Positions 7,910 through 15,479 of a DNA stretch of 19,700 bases are shown here, piece after piece. The notes beneath the pieces were generated by a model that worked only from the letters and a program-made list of their open reading frames with translations, was not told the DNA's origin and made no database searches. A program made the position numbers and the translations under genes. The DNA is taken from assembly GCA_910585355.1 (NCBI GenBank), contig CAJUDN010000027.1:14306-34005 (forward strand), in the 5' to 3' direction. Origin of the DNA: an uncultured Lachnospiraceae bacterium. Lineage in GTDB: Bacteria > Bacillota_A > Clostridia > Lachnospirales > Lachnospiraceae. The first letter of the stretch is position 1. Every line of letters starts with the position of its first letter.

Positions 7910-7961
7910 TTAAAGATGGGGCAGGCGTGAACCGCACGGATTACACCCGTCCCATCTTTAA
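7910..7961. terminator. Large hairpin between purB and purA (terminator or attenuator)
   Basis: TTAAAGATGGG (7910-7920) pairs perfectly with CCCATCTTTAA (7951-7961). Inside, a second imperfect stem pairs GGCGTGAA with TTACACC. The T-run that follows (7964-7968) is on the plus-strand side; on the minus strand the stem is followed only by a T-poor GTCTTTG. It sits 55 nt after the purB stop and well ahead of purA. It may end most purC-F-B transcripts, protect the 3' end, or attenuate purA. Confidence 0.55.
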
Positions 7962-8016
7962 ACGTTTTTCTATTCAGCGCCTAAAAAATCATTCTCCCGC
8001 CGGGGACGCCGGATTC

Positions 8017-9447
8017 TTATACATTGATTTCAGCCTTTACACCCAGAATCCCTCTGTTTTCCGCCAGAATCGGACGGATCACCTCATTCAGGAATTCCTC
8101 CACCTGTTCCGGCGCGCGTCCCACATACCTGGACGGATCCATGGTTCTTTGCAGTTCTTCCAGGGAAAGATTAAAGGACGGATCCGCGGCAATCAGCTCC
8201 AGGAGATTATTATCCTTTCCTTCCACCTTCACGTTTTTACCTGCCTCCATGGAAAGCTCACGGATCCTTTCATGGAGTTCCTGTCGGTCTCCTCCTGCCT
8301 TTACGGCATCCATCATAATGTTTTCCGTAGCCATGAATGGAAGCTCGGCCATCAAATGTTTTTCAATCACCTTCGGATACACCACGAGGCCGTCTACCAC
8401 ATTAAGGTACAGATCCAGAATACCGTCCACAGCCAGAAAGCCCTCCGGAATGGAGAGACGTTTATTGGCGGAATCGTCCAAGGTACGCTCAAACCACTGG
8501 GTGGAAGCCACCAGCATGGGGTTCATCATATCGGACATCACATAGTTGGCCAGGGAAGCGATCCTCTCGCTTCTCATGGGATTTCTCTTATAGGCCATGG
8601 CGGAGGAACCAATCTGGTTCTTCTCGAAGGGCTCTTCCACCTCTTTTAAATGCTGAAGCAGGCGGATATCATTGGAGAACTTGTGAGCGCTCTGGGCAAT
8701 TCCCGCGAGAACGCTCAATACGCGGCTGTCAATTTTTCTGGAATAGGTCTGTCCGGAAACGGGATAGCATCCCGAAAAGCCCATTTTGTCGGCGATTATC
8801 TGATCCGCCTTCCGGCATTTTTCATGGTCTCCGTCAAAAAGCTCCAGAAAGCTCGCCTGAGTTCCTGTGGTTCCCTTTGATCCCAGAAGCTTCATGGTGG
8901 AAATCACATAATCCAGATCATCTAAATCCAGCTTAAGCTCCATAAGCCAGAGAGTGGCGCGCTTTCCCACCGTAGTGGGCTGTGCCGGCTGAAAATGGGT
9001 AAAGGCCAGGGTCGGCTGATTTTTATGCTTATCGGCAAAGGCCGCCAGCCCGGCAATCACATTCACTAGTTTTTTGCGGACCAGTTTTAAAGCCTCTGTC
9101 ATCAGAATAATATCCGTATTGTCGCCTACATAGCAGGAAGTGGCTCCCAGGTGGATGATTCCCTTTGCCTTGGGGCACTGTAACCCGTACGCGTATACAT
9201 GGGACATGACATCGTGGCGCACCAGCTTCTCGCGGGCCCTGGCCTCTTCGAAGTTGATGTTTTCCTGATTTGCCTTGAGTTCTTCAATCTGCTCCTCCGT
9301 GATGGGAAGGCCAAGCTCTTTCTCTGTTTCAGCCAATACAATCCACAGCTTCCTCCAGGTCCGGAATTTCTTCTCCGGGGAGAAAATGTACTGCATTTCC
9401 TTACTTGCATATCTCTCGGAGAGAGGGCTCTGGTATCTGTCGTACAT
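8017..9447 (-). CDS. purB: Adenylosuccinate lyase
   Basis: 476 aa, the longer form of the family. It cleaves SAICAR to AICAR and adenylosuccinate to AMP, releasing fumarate in both cases. The fumarase-superfamily signature GSSAMAYKRNPMRSERIASL is present, as are HLGATSCYVGDN, FTHFQPAQPTTVGKR with the catalytic histidine, and GTTGTQASF. The start at 9447 (MYDRYQSPLSERYAS) has AGAGGA 5 nt upstream. The long in-frame extension to 9651 overlaps purF and is discarded. It lies 28 nt after purF in the same direction, so it belongs to the purC-purF-purB operon. Confidence 0.96.
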   Translation of the reverse strand: MYDRYQSPLSERYASKEMQYIFSPEKKFRTWRKLWIVLAETEKELGLPITEEQIEELKANQENINFEEARAREKLVRHDVMSHVYAYGLQCPKAKGIIHLGATSCYVGDNTDIILMTEALKLVRKKLVNVIAGLAAFADKHKNQPTLAFTHFQPAQPTTVGKRATLWLMELKLDLDDLDYVISTMKLLGSKGTTGTQASFLELFDGDHEKCRKADQIIADKMGFSGCYPVSGQTYSRKIDSRVLSVLAGIAQSAHKFSNDIRLLQHLKEVEEPFEKNQIGSSAMAYKRNPMRSERIASLANYVMSDMMNPMLVASTQWFERTLDDSANKRLSIPEGFLAVDGILDLYLNVVDGLVVYPKVIEKHLMAELPFMATENIMMDAVKAGGDRQELHERIRELSMEAGKNVKVEGKDNNLLELIAADPSFNLSLEELQRTMDPSRYVGRAPEQVEEFLNEVIRPILAENRGILGVKAEINV

Positions 9448-9475
9448 GACAATCCTCTTTTCTTTTTTACTTTTC

Positions 9476-10912
9476 TTACTTTTCATAGGTTCCCCGGATA
9501 TCCTCGCCGGGCGGGTCCACCGGATAGTCTCCGGTAAAGCAGGCCGTGCAGATCGGAAGGTTTCCGGCCATTTCTTTAAGCCGCTCCACCTTAAGATAAG
9601 ACAGGGAGTCGGCCCCGATGATCTTACAGATTTCATCCTCCGTCTTTCCATAGGCGATCAGCTGGTCGCTGGAAGGAATATCTGTGCCAAAATAGCAGGG
9701 GTACAAAAACGGCGGCGCGCTCACCCTCACATGGACCTCCCTGGCTCCGGCCTCCCGCAGCATACTTACAATCCGGTTGCTGGTGGTCCCCCGGACGATG
9801 GAGTCGTCGATCATAATGACCCGTTTTCCATCCACAGCCTCGCGAAGGACATTTAATTTTACCCGCACAGCCGACTCTCTGCTGCTCTGTTTCGGTTTTA
9901 TAAAGGTCCTTCCTACATAAGAATTCTTTACAAAAGCCATGGAATAGGGAATCCCCGATTCCATGGAATACCCGAGGGCCGCGGCGTTTCCGGATTCCGG
10001 AACACCCACCACAATATCCGCATCCACTGGAGAGTCCTTGGCCAGACACTGGCCCGCGTAAATTCTGGAATGGTAAACACCCACGCCGTCAAACACGCTG
10101 TCAGGTCTTGCAAAGTAAATATATTCAAACACACACCTTGCTTCTTTTCCGTCGCAAAGCGTCATATTGGAAACGATACCGTCCTTTGTGATGGTGACGA
10201 TCTCACCGGGAAGCACATCGCGGACAAACTGTGCTCCGACGGTGTCCAGAGCGCAGGTCTCCGACGCAAGAATATAGGCGTTTTCCCTTTTTCCGATACA
10301 GAGGGGCTTAAAACCCTGGGGATCTCTGGCTCCCATGAGCTTTCTCGGGCTCGCAATGACCAGCGAATATGCGCCTTTTATCTTTTTCATGGCATTGGCC
10401 ACCGCCTCTTCGGCCGTCTTTGCCTTTACCCGTTCTCTGGCGATATGGTAAGCAATGACTTCGGTGTCGATGGTGGTCTGGAAAATGGCGCCGTCATAGG
10501 CAAGCTCTCTGCGAAGCTTTGGTGCATTGACAAGATTTCCGTTGTGGGCCAGCGCCAGCGTCCCTTTCACATAATTCAGCACCAGCGGCTGGGCATTTTC
10601 TCTGGTGCTGCTGCCGGCCGTGGAGTAACGGACATGGCCGACTCCGATGTTCCCTTTCAGTCCATCAAGAGTCTCCGGTGTGAATACCTCATTGCAGAGC
10701 CCCATCCCTCTGTAGGCATTCACAATTCCCTTAGGCCCGTATGTATCGCTGACTGCGATTCCGCAGCTTTCCTGCCCCCGATGCTGCAGAGCGCACAGTC
10801 CATAATAAATCGTTGAGGCTACGTCGTTTCCGTCCAGATCATACATGCCAAATACGCCGCATTCCTCATGCGCCTTGTCCTCTTCCAAGTCAAAAGCAAG
10901 CGTTTTTTCCAT
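9476..10912 (-). CDS. purF: Amidophosphoribosyltransferase (glutamine PRPP amidotransferase)
   Basis: 478 aa. It catalyses the first committed step of purine synthesis, PRPP plus glutamine to phosphoribosylamine. A 17-residue propeptide precedes the Ntn nucleophile Cys18 (EECGVFGMYD). LQHRGQESCGI and the PRPP-site VIMIDDSIVRGTTS are present. Cysteines in CVFEYIYFARPD, PCYFGTDI and CTACFTG match the four 4Fe-4S ligands of Bacillus PurF. This predicts the oxygen-sensitive Fe-S form, fitting an anaerobe. It starts 3 nt after the purC stop with AGGAAA overlapping the purC end, so the two are translationally coupled; purB follows 28 nt later. Confidence 0.97.
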   Translation of the reverse strand: MEKTLAFDLEEDKAHEECGVFGMYDLDGNDVASTIYYGLCALQHRGQESCGIAVSDTYGPKGIVNAYRGMGLCNEVFTPETLDGLKGNIGVGHVRYSTAGSSTRENAQPLVLNYVKGTLALAHNGNLVNAPKLRRELAYDGAIFQTTIDTEVIAYHIARERVKAKTAEEAVANAMKKIKGAYSLVIASPRKLMGARDPQGFKPLCIGKRENAYILASETCALDTVGAQFVRDVLPGEIVTITKDGIVSNMTLCDGKEARCVFEYIYFARPDSVFDGVGVYHSRIYAGQCLAKDSPVDADIVVGVPESGNAAALGYSMESGIPYSMAFVKNSYVGRTFIKPKQSSRESAVRVKLNVLREAVDGKRVIMIDDSIVRGTTSNRIVSMLREAGAREVHVRVSAPPFLYPCYFGTDIPSSDQLIAYGKTEDEICKIIGADSLSYLKVERLKEMAGNLPICTACFTGDYPVDPPGEDIRGTYEK

Positions 10913-10915
10913 TTT

Positions 10916-11632
10916 TTATTTCCTATCCTCGATTCCCAGACGTCTGAATACTTCGTTGTAAGCGTCTTCCACATTTCCAAGGTCTCTTCTGAAACGGTCC
11001 TTGTCCAGCTTTTCGTGGGTTTCCTTGTCCCAGAGGCGGCAGGTATCCGGGGAAACTTCATCGGCCAGAATGATCTGTCCGTGGAAGCGGCCGAATTCGA
11101 TTTTAAAGTCCACCAGGTCGATTCCCAAGCTGTCAAAGTATTTCTTCATCACCTCATTTACCTTAAAAGCATACTTGGTAATGGTATCAATTTCTTCTTC
11201 CGTGGCAAGTTCCAGAGAAAGAGCGTAATATTTATTGATGAAGGGATCATGGAGCTCGTCATTTTTATAGCTGAATTCCAGGGTAGGACGTTTAAACACG
11301 ATTCCCTCTTCCACGCCCATTTTCTTTGCAAAGCTTCCGGCTGTGATGTTGCGGATAATTACTTCGAGGGGAACAATTTCCACATTCTTAACGGCGGTCT
11401 CTCTATCGGAAAGCTCTTCCACATAGTGGGTGGGAATTCCTTCCTTCTCAAGGAGCTTGAATACGTGATTTGTCATACGGTTGTTGATGGCGCCTTTTCC
11501 GACAATGGTCCCTTTTTTCTGGCCGTCGAACGCAGTGGCGTCATCCTTATAATCTACGATTAAGATGTCAGGATCTTCTGTTGTAAAGACCTTTTTCGCC
11601 TTGCCTTCATACAGTAAATCAACTTTTTTCAT
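10916..11632 (-). CDS. purC: SAICAR synthase (phosphoribosylaminoimidazole-succinocarboxamide synthase)
   Basis: 238 aa, normal bacterial length. It adds aspartate to CAIR using ATP, giving SAICAR, which the downstream PurB cleaves. Signatures are LLYEGKAKKVF at the N-terminus, KGAINNRMTNHVF, PLEVIIRNITAGSFAKK, LVDFKIEFGR and LADEVSPDTCRLWD. The start at 11632 follows the family beginning MKKVDLLYEGKAKKV. The ribosome site is less clear than elsewhere (AAAGG-like sequences at several spacings), so starts at 11644 or 11692 cannot be fully excluded. It is the first gene of purC-purF-purB and lies about 40 nt downstream of a strong promoter. Confidence 0.96.
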   Translation of the reverse strand: MKKVDLLYEGKAKKVFTTEDPDILIVDYKDDATAFDGQKKGTIVGKGAINNRMTNHVFKLLEKEGIPTHYVEELSDRETAVKNVEIVPLEVIIRNITAGSFAKKMGVEEGIVFKRPTLEFSYKNDELHDPFINKYYALSLELATEEEIDTITKYAFKVNEVMKKYFDSLGIDLVDFKIEFGRFHGQIILADEVSPDTCRLWDKETHEKLDKDRFRRDLGNVEDAYNEVFRRLGIEDRK

Positions 11633-11680
11633 TCCTTTGCCCATCCCTTTCTTTTCATCATGGTTTGTAATTTCAGAAAA

Positions 11681-11709
11681 ATTATAATGCATCCCCTATG
11701 GAAAATCAA
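11681..11709 (-). promoter_or_regulatory. Strong promoter of purC-purF-purB
   Basis: TTGATT (-35, 11704-11709), exactly 17 nt, then a perfect TATAAT (-10, 11681-11686) on the minus strand. The predicted start site is about 40 nt before the purC ATG. That leader is too short for a purine riboswitch, and none is seen. Confidence 0.75.
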
Positions 11710-11719
11710 GAACAACTTG

Positions 11720-12013
11720 TTATTCTTCCCCTGACTCCAAAGTCTCTGTGCGGCTGTGAAACCAGAAAAGCGAGCCCTCTCCCGTGCCAATTCCGATTCC
11801 ATAAACCTCTTCCTCTCCGGAAAGCGGGAACTCTTCCGCCTGAAGTCCGGTCACCTGTTTTACAGTATGGGACTTTATGTAAGCTGTTAAAAACCAAAGA
11901 AGCTCCAGTACAAGCAAAAGCTTGACCACCGCCAAAAAACATTTTTTCCTTTTTTCTCTTTTGTATCCGTGCCGCCATGGATGATACGGCCTGTATACAT
12001 ACTGAATTGCCAC
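11720..12013 (-). CDS. Small single-pass membrane protein, unknown function
   Basis: 97 aa if the GTG at 12013 is used. A basic N-terminal stretch (residues about 15-23, YKREKRKK) is followed by one hydrophobic helix (KCFLAVVKLLLVLELLWFL, about 23-43) and an acidic extracytoplasmic tail with GIGIGTGEGSLFWF. This is a coherent type II or N-in topology. AAAGGAG lies only 2 nt from the GTG; at better spacing (13 nt) there is an ATG, but in another frame, so the start is uncertain. It stops 10 nt before the purC promoter -35. I do not recognise a family. It could also be a decayed gene. Confidence 0.45.
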   Translation of the reverse strand: MAIQYVYRPYHPWRHGYKREKRKKCFLAVVKLLLVLELLWFLTAYIKSHTVKQVTGLQAEEFPLSGEEEVYGIGIGTGEGSLFWFHSRTETLESGEE

Positions 12014-12062
12014 CGCTCCTTTCTTTTACGTTCCTTTCTCCACTCAGAACTTGGCAGACACA

Positions 12063-12232
12063 CTCTAGTGCTCCATCCAGACAGAAAGTGAAGTTGTGGA
12101 CTGTCTGGTGCGTGACAGTGCCAGGCAAAATTTCGACGGCGATGTGGGGCCATCGACTAGAAATTTTAACGACGCAATGGTGCGTGACAGGCAGTTCACA
12201 ACTACGATTACTGTCTGGATGGAGCACTAGAG
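12063..12232. repeat. 170-bp imperfect palindrome (MITE-like or structured repeat)
   Basis: The outer arms, 12063-12084 and 12211-12232, are perfect 22-bp inverted repeats beginning CTCTAGTGCTCCATCC. After symmetrical 8-nt internal loops, 12093-12107 pairs with 12188-12202 (15 bp with G-T wobbles). Then AAAATTTC (12127-12134) pairs with GAAATTTT (12160-12167), and CGATG (12140-12144) with CATCG. The whole segment thus folds as one long hairpin. A 13-bp direct repeat TGGTGCGTGACAG also occurs at 12106-12118 and 12178-12190. No transposase is encoded and I see no clear target duplication. Confidence 0.75.
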
Positions 12233-12276
12233 GCAGAGAACAGATGCCTTGCTGTTCTGTTCATTGGTCTGTTATC

Positions 12277-12305
12277 ATTATACATGCTCCGCAAAGAAAA
12301 ATCCA
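12277..12305 (-). promoter_or_regulatory. Possible promoter upstream of the palindrome and small membrane protein
   Basis: TATAAT on the minus strand (12277-12282) with a poor -35 TGGATT (12300-12305) at 17-nt spacing. If used, the transcript would carry the palindromic element as a long 5' leader before the gene at 12013. A 7-bp hairpin (AGAACAG/CTGTTCT, 12237-12258) lies between. Confidence 0.3.
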
Positions 12306-12340
12306 GAATAAAGCAGGCAGGGCGCCTCTGAACAGTAACC

Positions 12341-12397
12341 AAAAACAGCCCCATCACGCAGGTTTTGTGCGGTCATGGGACTGTTTTTTCTTTTTTT
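12341..12397 (-). terminator. Rho-independent terminator after the lipoprotein gene, possibly bidirectional
   Basis: AAAACAGCCCCAT (12342-12354) pairs with ATGGGACTGTTTT (12375-12387) with one mismatch. T-runs follow on both sides: about five T on the minus strand and a longer run on the plus strand. It begins right after the lipoprotein stop at 12396. Confidence 0.8.
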
Positions 12398-12731
12398 ACT
12401 GGCCTGCCGTCTGACTATTTCCAGCGGATGTGCCGCTTTTTCCTGTTTCATTGACTCCGGTGGTTCCTGTGACCAGATCGTCCACTCCGTCCTTTACATC
12501 ATCCACCATATCTTCCAGTACCCCGCCGCTTTCGCCTGCTTTGCTGGTTCCGGCAGAAGAAGAACTTTCGTTTGAATATCTGGAAGTCTCGCCGGAGGCT
12601 CCGGTTGCGGATGCAGTATTTCCCGCTGTGGTATTGCTGGTGCCGTTATTGTCATTTCTGCCACATGCTGCGGCCACGCTGATAACGGCAATCAGCATGG
12701 CGCCAAAGGCAAACCGTTTGATTTTCTCCAT
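12396..12731 (-). CDS. Small Ser/Thr/Gly-rich lipoprotein, unknown function
   Basis: 111 aa. A lipoprotein signal peptide (MEKIKRFAFGAMLIAVISVA) ends in a lipobox-like AAAC, with the cysteine as the lipidation site. The mature part is low complexity (Asn, Thr, Ser, Gly, Ala) apart from a short amphipathic acidic segment, LEDMVDDVKDGVDDLVTG. It should be anchored on the outer face of the membrane. No family is recognised with certainty. The start at 12731 has AAAGGAG 9 nt upstream, but that site lies in the 3' arm of a strong hairpin. An upstream in-frame ATG at 12785 lies inside that hairpin region and is less likely. It is 63 nt downstream of dapB and may be read from the same transcript. 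Confidence 0.75.
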   Translation of the reverse strand: MEKIKRFAFGAMLIAVISVAAACGRNDNNGTSNTTAGNTASATGASGETSRYSNESSSSAGTSKAGESGGVLEDMVDDVKDGVDDLVTGTTGVNETGKSGTSAGNSQTAGQ

Positions 12732-12734
12732 AAA

Positions 12735-12782
12735 AATATTCTCCTTTCTGCCCCTAGTATGTGCGTTTGAAAGGAGAATATT
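12735..12782 (-). promoter_or_regulatory. 13-bp hairpin that hides the lipoprotein ribosome binding site
   Basis: On the minus strand AATATTCTCCTTT (12770-12782) pairs perfectly with AAAGGAGAATATT (12735-12747) across a 22-nt loop. The 3' arm contains the AAAGGAG Shine-Dalgarno of the lipoprotein and runs into five T residues just before its ATG. The element could be a dapB terminator, a translational lock, or both. Confidence 0.65.
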
Positions 12783-12794
12783 CATATTTTCATT

Positions 12795-13547
12795 TTAACC
12801 GATCACGTCGGACATATCATACATGCCAGGTTCTTTTCCCGCAAGGAATTTTGCGGCCTGTACGGCTCCTTTTCCAAAAATTGCCTTTGAATAAGCCGTA
12901 TGGGTAAAAGTGATCACTTCATCCCGGCCGGCAAACATAATATCGTGTTCACCGACGATGGTGCCGCCGCGCATGGCCTGAATCCCAATCTCTGTTTTCT
13001 CGCGTTTTACGCGCTCTTTGGTTCTGTCATATTTATAATGACAGGAATTGTTAAGACTTTCATTGATGACATCCGCCAGGGCCAAAGCCGTCCCGCTGGG
13101 AGCATCTATCTTCTGATTATGGTGCTTTTCCAGAATTTCAATGTCAAAACCGGCTTCTGCCAGAACCGGAGCCACCTCTGCCAGAACCTTAAACAAAAGA
13201 TTAATGCCAACGGACATATTGGCGCTTCTTAAAACGGCTGTGGTTTCTGAAAGATCATGAACGAGGTCAAGCTGCTCTTTAGAAAGTCCCGTGGTACAGA
13301 GAACCACCGGAGTCCCTGTCTCCTTGCAGTATGCCGCCACGCCGTCTGCCGCCTTAGCCACGGAAAAATCAATGACCACATCGGCCGCCGGGCACTCCTC
13401 AAGCGTCTGGTATACAGGATAACCTGCCTGCATTTTTGTATTCATATCCACGCCCGCAAGGATTTCAATTTCATCGTCCGCTGCAATAATATCTGTAATT
13501 ACACGACCCATGGCGCCGTTGCAACCGTTTAAAATTGCCTTCACCAT
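12795..13547 (-). CDS. dapB: 4-Hydroxy-tetrahydrodipicolinate reductase
   Basis: 250 aa. It reduces the DapA product to tetrahydrodipicolinate with NAD(P)H, on the path to diaminopimelate and lysine. The N-terminal NGCNGAMGR is the dinucleotide-binding loop. VVIDFSV and PVVLCTTGL are conserved. EKHHNQKIDAPSGTALALAD carries the catalytic histidine pair and the substrate-binding lysine, and RGGTIVGEHDIMFAG is in the C-terminal domain. GGAGGGG precedes the ATG. It starts 24 nt after the dapA stop in the same direction, so the two form an operon under the upstream lysine riboswitch. Confidence 0.97.
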   Translation of the reverse strand: MVKAILNGCNGAMGRVITDIIAADDEIEILAGVDMNTKMQAGYPVYQTLEECPAADVVIDFSVAKAADGVAAYCKETGTPVVLCTTGLSKEQLDLVHDLSETTAVLRSANMSVGINLLFKVLAEVAPVLAEAGFDIEILEKHHNQKIDAPSGTALALADVINESLNNSCHYKYDRTKERVKREKTEIGIQAMRGGTIVGEHDIMFAGRDEVITFTHTAYSKAIFGKGAVQAAKFLAGKEPGMYDMSDVIG

Positions 13548-13571
13548 TACTTTCCCCTCCCCTTTCCTTCT

Positions 13572-14456
13572 TTATAGAATACCAAATTTTTCCAACTCTC
13601 TCTTTAAAATATCCTGATGCTTCGGCTCCATCACAGTCAGGGGAAGCCTTGGTTCTCCCACGGCCTTTCCCATCAGATTCATGGCCGCCTTTACGGGAAT
13701 CGGATTCACTTCGGAAAACAACGCATGAATCAGGGGAAGGGCTTTTAACTGAAGCCTTCTGCTGCCCTCCACATCACCTTTAAAGAACTTTTCGCAGATA
13801 TCGTGAGTCTCTTTAGGGGCCACGTTGGAAAGTACAGAAATCACACCCTTTCCGCCCAAAGCCAAGGTAGGCACGATCTGATCATCATTGCCGGAATATA
13901 CATCCACATATCCGCCGGAAAGCTGCATAATGGTCGCCACTGCGGAAAAATTTCCGCTGGCCTCCTTAACGCCAACAATATTTTCAACATTTTTGCAGAG
14001 GTCCACAATGGTCTCAGGTTCAATATTTACGCCTGTCCTGCTGGGAATATTATAGAGCACCACCGGAATCTTAACAGACTTTGCAATCTGTGTAAAATGG
14101 GTCTTTAACCCTCCCTGGGTAGCCTTATTGTAGTAGGGGGACACCACAAGAACTCCGTCTGCTCCTGCCTCCTCCGCCTCCGCGGAAAGCCGTGAAGCCG
14201 TTTTGGTACAGTTGGAACCGGTACCCGCGATCACAGGAACTCTTCCGTTTACCACCTGGCAGATAAAATGAATTGTCTCAATATGCTCTTCCTCGGTCAT
14301 TGTGGAAGCCTCACCGGTGGTTCCGACGGCCACGATACAGTCTGTATGGTTTGCAATCTGCTCTTCCACAAGCTCCTCCAGCTTCTCGTAGTTCACTTCC
14401 CCGTTCTCCTTAAAGGGAGTCACCAGCGCCACACCCGCTCCTTCAAAAATAGCCAT
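13572..14456 (-). CDS. dapA: 4-Hydroxy-tetrahydrodipicolinate synthase
   Basis: 294 aa, normal length for this TIM-barrel aldolase. It condenses pyruvate with aspartate semialdehyde. Conserved parts are GVALVTPFKENGEVN, AVGTTGEASTMTEEEH with the Thr-Thr motif, VVSPYYNKATQGGL with the catalytic tyrosine, NIPSRTGVNI, and GVKEASGNFS with the Schiff-base lysine. GAGGAGAGAGGA sits before the ATG. It is the first gene of dapA-dapB, about 215 nt downstream of a lysine riboswitch, so it is expected to be repressed when lysine is abundant. Confidence 0.97.
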   Translation of the reverse strand: MAIFEGAGVALVTPFKENGEVNYEKLEELVEEQIANHTDCIVAVGTTGEASTMTEEEHIETIHFICQVVNGRVPVIAGTGSNCTKTASRLSAEAEEAGADGVLVVSPYYNKATQGGLKTHFTQIAKSVKIPVVLYNIPSRTGVNIEPETIVDLCKNVENIVGVKEASGNFSAVATIMQLSGGYVDVYSGNDDQIVPTLALGGKGVISVLSNVAPKETHDICEKFFKGDVEGSRRLQLKALPLIHALFSEVNPIPVKAAMNLMGKAVGEPRLPLTVMEPKHQDILKRELEKFGIL

Positions 14457-14627
14457 TCCTCTCTCCTCCTAAACGTATCGATTTATACATAGGGATTGTG
14501 GGCACACATCCCTGTGAAGCATTTTTATTTCATCCGGTCAATGGCCCAAAAGTGAAATACCTCATGGCAGTCACCAAGGTCTCGTGCAAGCACGGACTTT
14601 GGCTCGTTGCCCGCGGAAATAAACAGA

Positions 14628-14651
14628 GCTGACATACGCTAAGATGTCAGC
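14628..14651 (-). terminator. Terminator-like hairpin in the riboswitch expression platform
   Basis: GCTGACAT / ATGTCAGC (8 bp, 8-nt loop) on the minus strand, followed by TCTGTTTATTT, just downstream of the aptamer. Nearby GGACTTTTTGG (upstream) could pair with CCAAAGTCC (about 14594-14602) as a competing structure. The tract after the stem is interrupted, so the mechanism (termination or translation) is not settled. The rest of the leader to 14457 has smaller hairpins but no gene. Confidence 0.5.
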
Positions 14652-14670
14652 CCCAAAAAGTCCTTGTTCC

Positions 14671-14835
14671 GTAGCTCCCCATCTTATAGTAAGATGACAG
14701 TCATAGGGATATTCTCCGTATGCCCAGAAACATCCGCCGGGAAGCGGCATATTTCTTCGGCGCCCTCCCCCTTCTTCCGGCATCTTCTGCTCCCTGCATC
14801 AGCCAGGGTACTCATGTTGGGCGCGACCTCTACTT
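14671..14835 (-). ncRNA. Lysine riboswitch (L-box) upstream of dapA
   Basis: Read on the minus strand, the segment has the L-box order: GTAGAGGTCGCG at the 5' side, then GAGTA, AGGGAG, GCCGAAG, CTGGG, the GACTGTC block, a hairpin (CATCTTACTATAAGATG), and GGGGAGCTAC closing P1 against GTAG. These are the conserved core blocks of the lysine aptamer. Placement ahead of dapA-dapB fits lysine feedback control. Recognised from motifs, not from a covariance model. Confidence 0.88.
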
Positions 14836-14849
14836 ATTATTTTTCCATA

Positions 14850-14905
14850 ATAACCCGCTTTAAATGTCATTCTGCTTCATAAAGATGCTTCTTATGGCGG
14901 GTTAT
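14850..14905 (-). terminator. Inverted repeat between cobO and the riboswitch, possible terminator
   Basis: ATAACCCGC (14850-14858) and GCGGGTTAT (14897-14905) form a perfect 9-bp stem with a 38-nt loop that holds a smaller CATAA/TTATG stem. On the minus strand it follows the adenosyltransferase stop by about 20 nt and precedes TATGGAAAAATAAT. There is no clean T-run. Confidence 0.4.
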
Positions 14906-14924
14906 ATTGATTTCTATGGTAGCA

Positions 14925-15431
14925 TTATTTGCCCGGATTGTCAACTTTTATATTCTCCACATACGAGACATAGTCCACGCATTTTCGAATCTCTTTCGGG
15001 CATACCCGGCCTGTAATCACAAGTTCTGTCTCCCCATTCCCGGACTCCAGAAGTTTTTTGAACTCATCGGCAGAAATCACATTCTGATCCAGAAGTCCCA
15101 AAACCTCATCCAGAATCAGCACATCACATTCTCCGGTGGCCAAAACTTTTCTGGCAAAATGGAAACCATTTTTCAGATTAACAATTTCTTCTTTTTTCTG
15201 CTCCTCTGCGAGATTCTCAAACAGCCCCCTGGACCGTTCAAAACGGAACACCTTCATTTCCGGCTCCAGGCGTTTTAAAATCTCCACATTGTCTTCTTCC
15301 AGCACACCCTTTAAAAACTGAACTACAATGACTCTTTTCTTCGCAGCAGCTCCGATAATTCCATATCCGATCGCTGATGCCGTTTTTCCGTTTCCGGGAC
15401 CGCAGATCACACGTATTGTACCATTTTCCAT
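14925..15431 (-). CDS. CobO/BtuR-type corrinoid adenosyltransferase
   Basis: 168 aa. The family transfers adenosine from ATP to cob(I)alamin or cobyrinate. The N-terminus has the P-loop CGPGNGKTASAIG, followed by VIVVQFLKG and later the Walker B DVLILDEVLGLLD, then the TELVITGR motif seen before the C-terminus in CobO/BtuR proteins. No other cobalamin genes are nearby, so a role in salvage or cofactor repair is inferred. The start at 15431 is chosen because GAGG lies 8 nt upstream; a GTG at 15440 overlaps that site. It has its own predicted promoter. A related P-loop ATPase of other function is possible but less likely. Confidence 0.8.
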   Translation of the reverse strand: MENGTIRVICGPGNGKTASAIGYGIIGAAAKKRVIVVQFLKGVLEEDNVEILKRLEPEMKVFRFERSRGLFENLAEEQKKEEIVNLKNGFHFARKVLATGECDVLILDEVLGLLDQNVISADEFKKLLESGNGETELVITGRVCPKEIRKCVDYVSYVENIKVDNPGK

Positions 15432-15479
15432 ATTGCACACCTCGCTTTATATGTACTCTTTGATGTACGAAACGCGCAT

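Noticed and set aside
11640..11710. Purine riboswitch or PurR box ahead of purC
   Set aside because: The leader is only about 40 nt and no aptamer core or PurBox-like pair is visible.
11706..12227. Minus- and plus-strand reading frames through the palindrome
   Set aside because: They are translations of the inverted-repeat element and lack ribosome sites or recognisable domains.
14571..14783. 70-aa minus-strand reading frame
   Set aside because: It lies entirely within the lysine riboswitch and its expression platform, where the RNA motifs explain the conservation.
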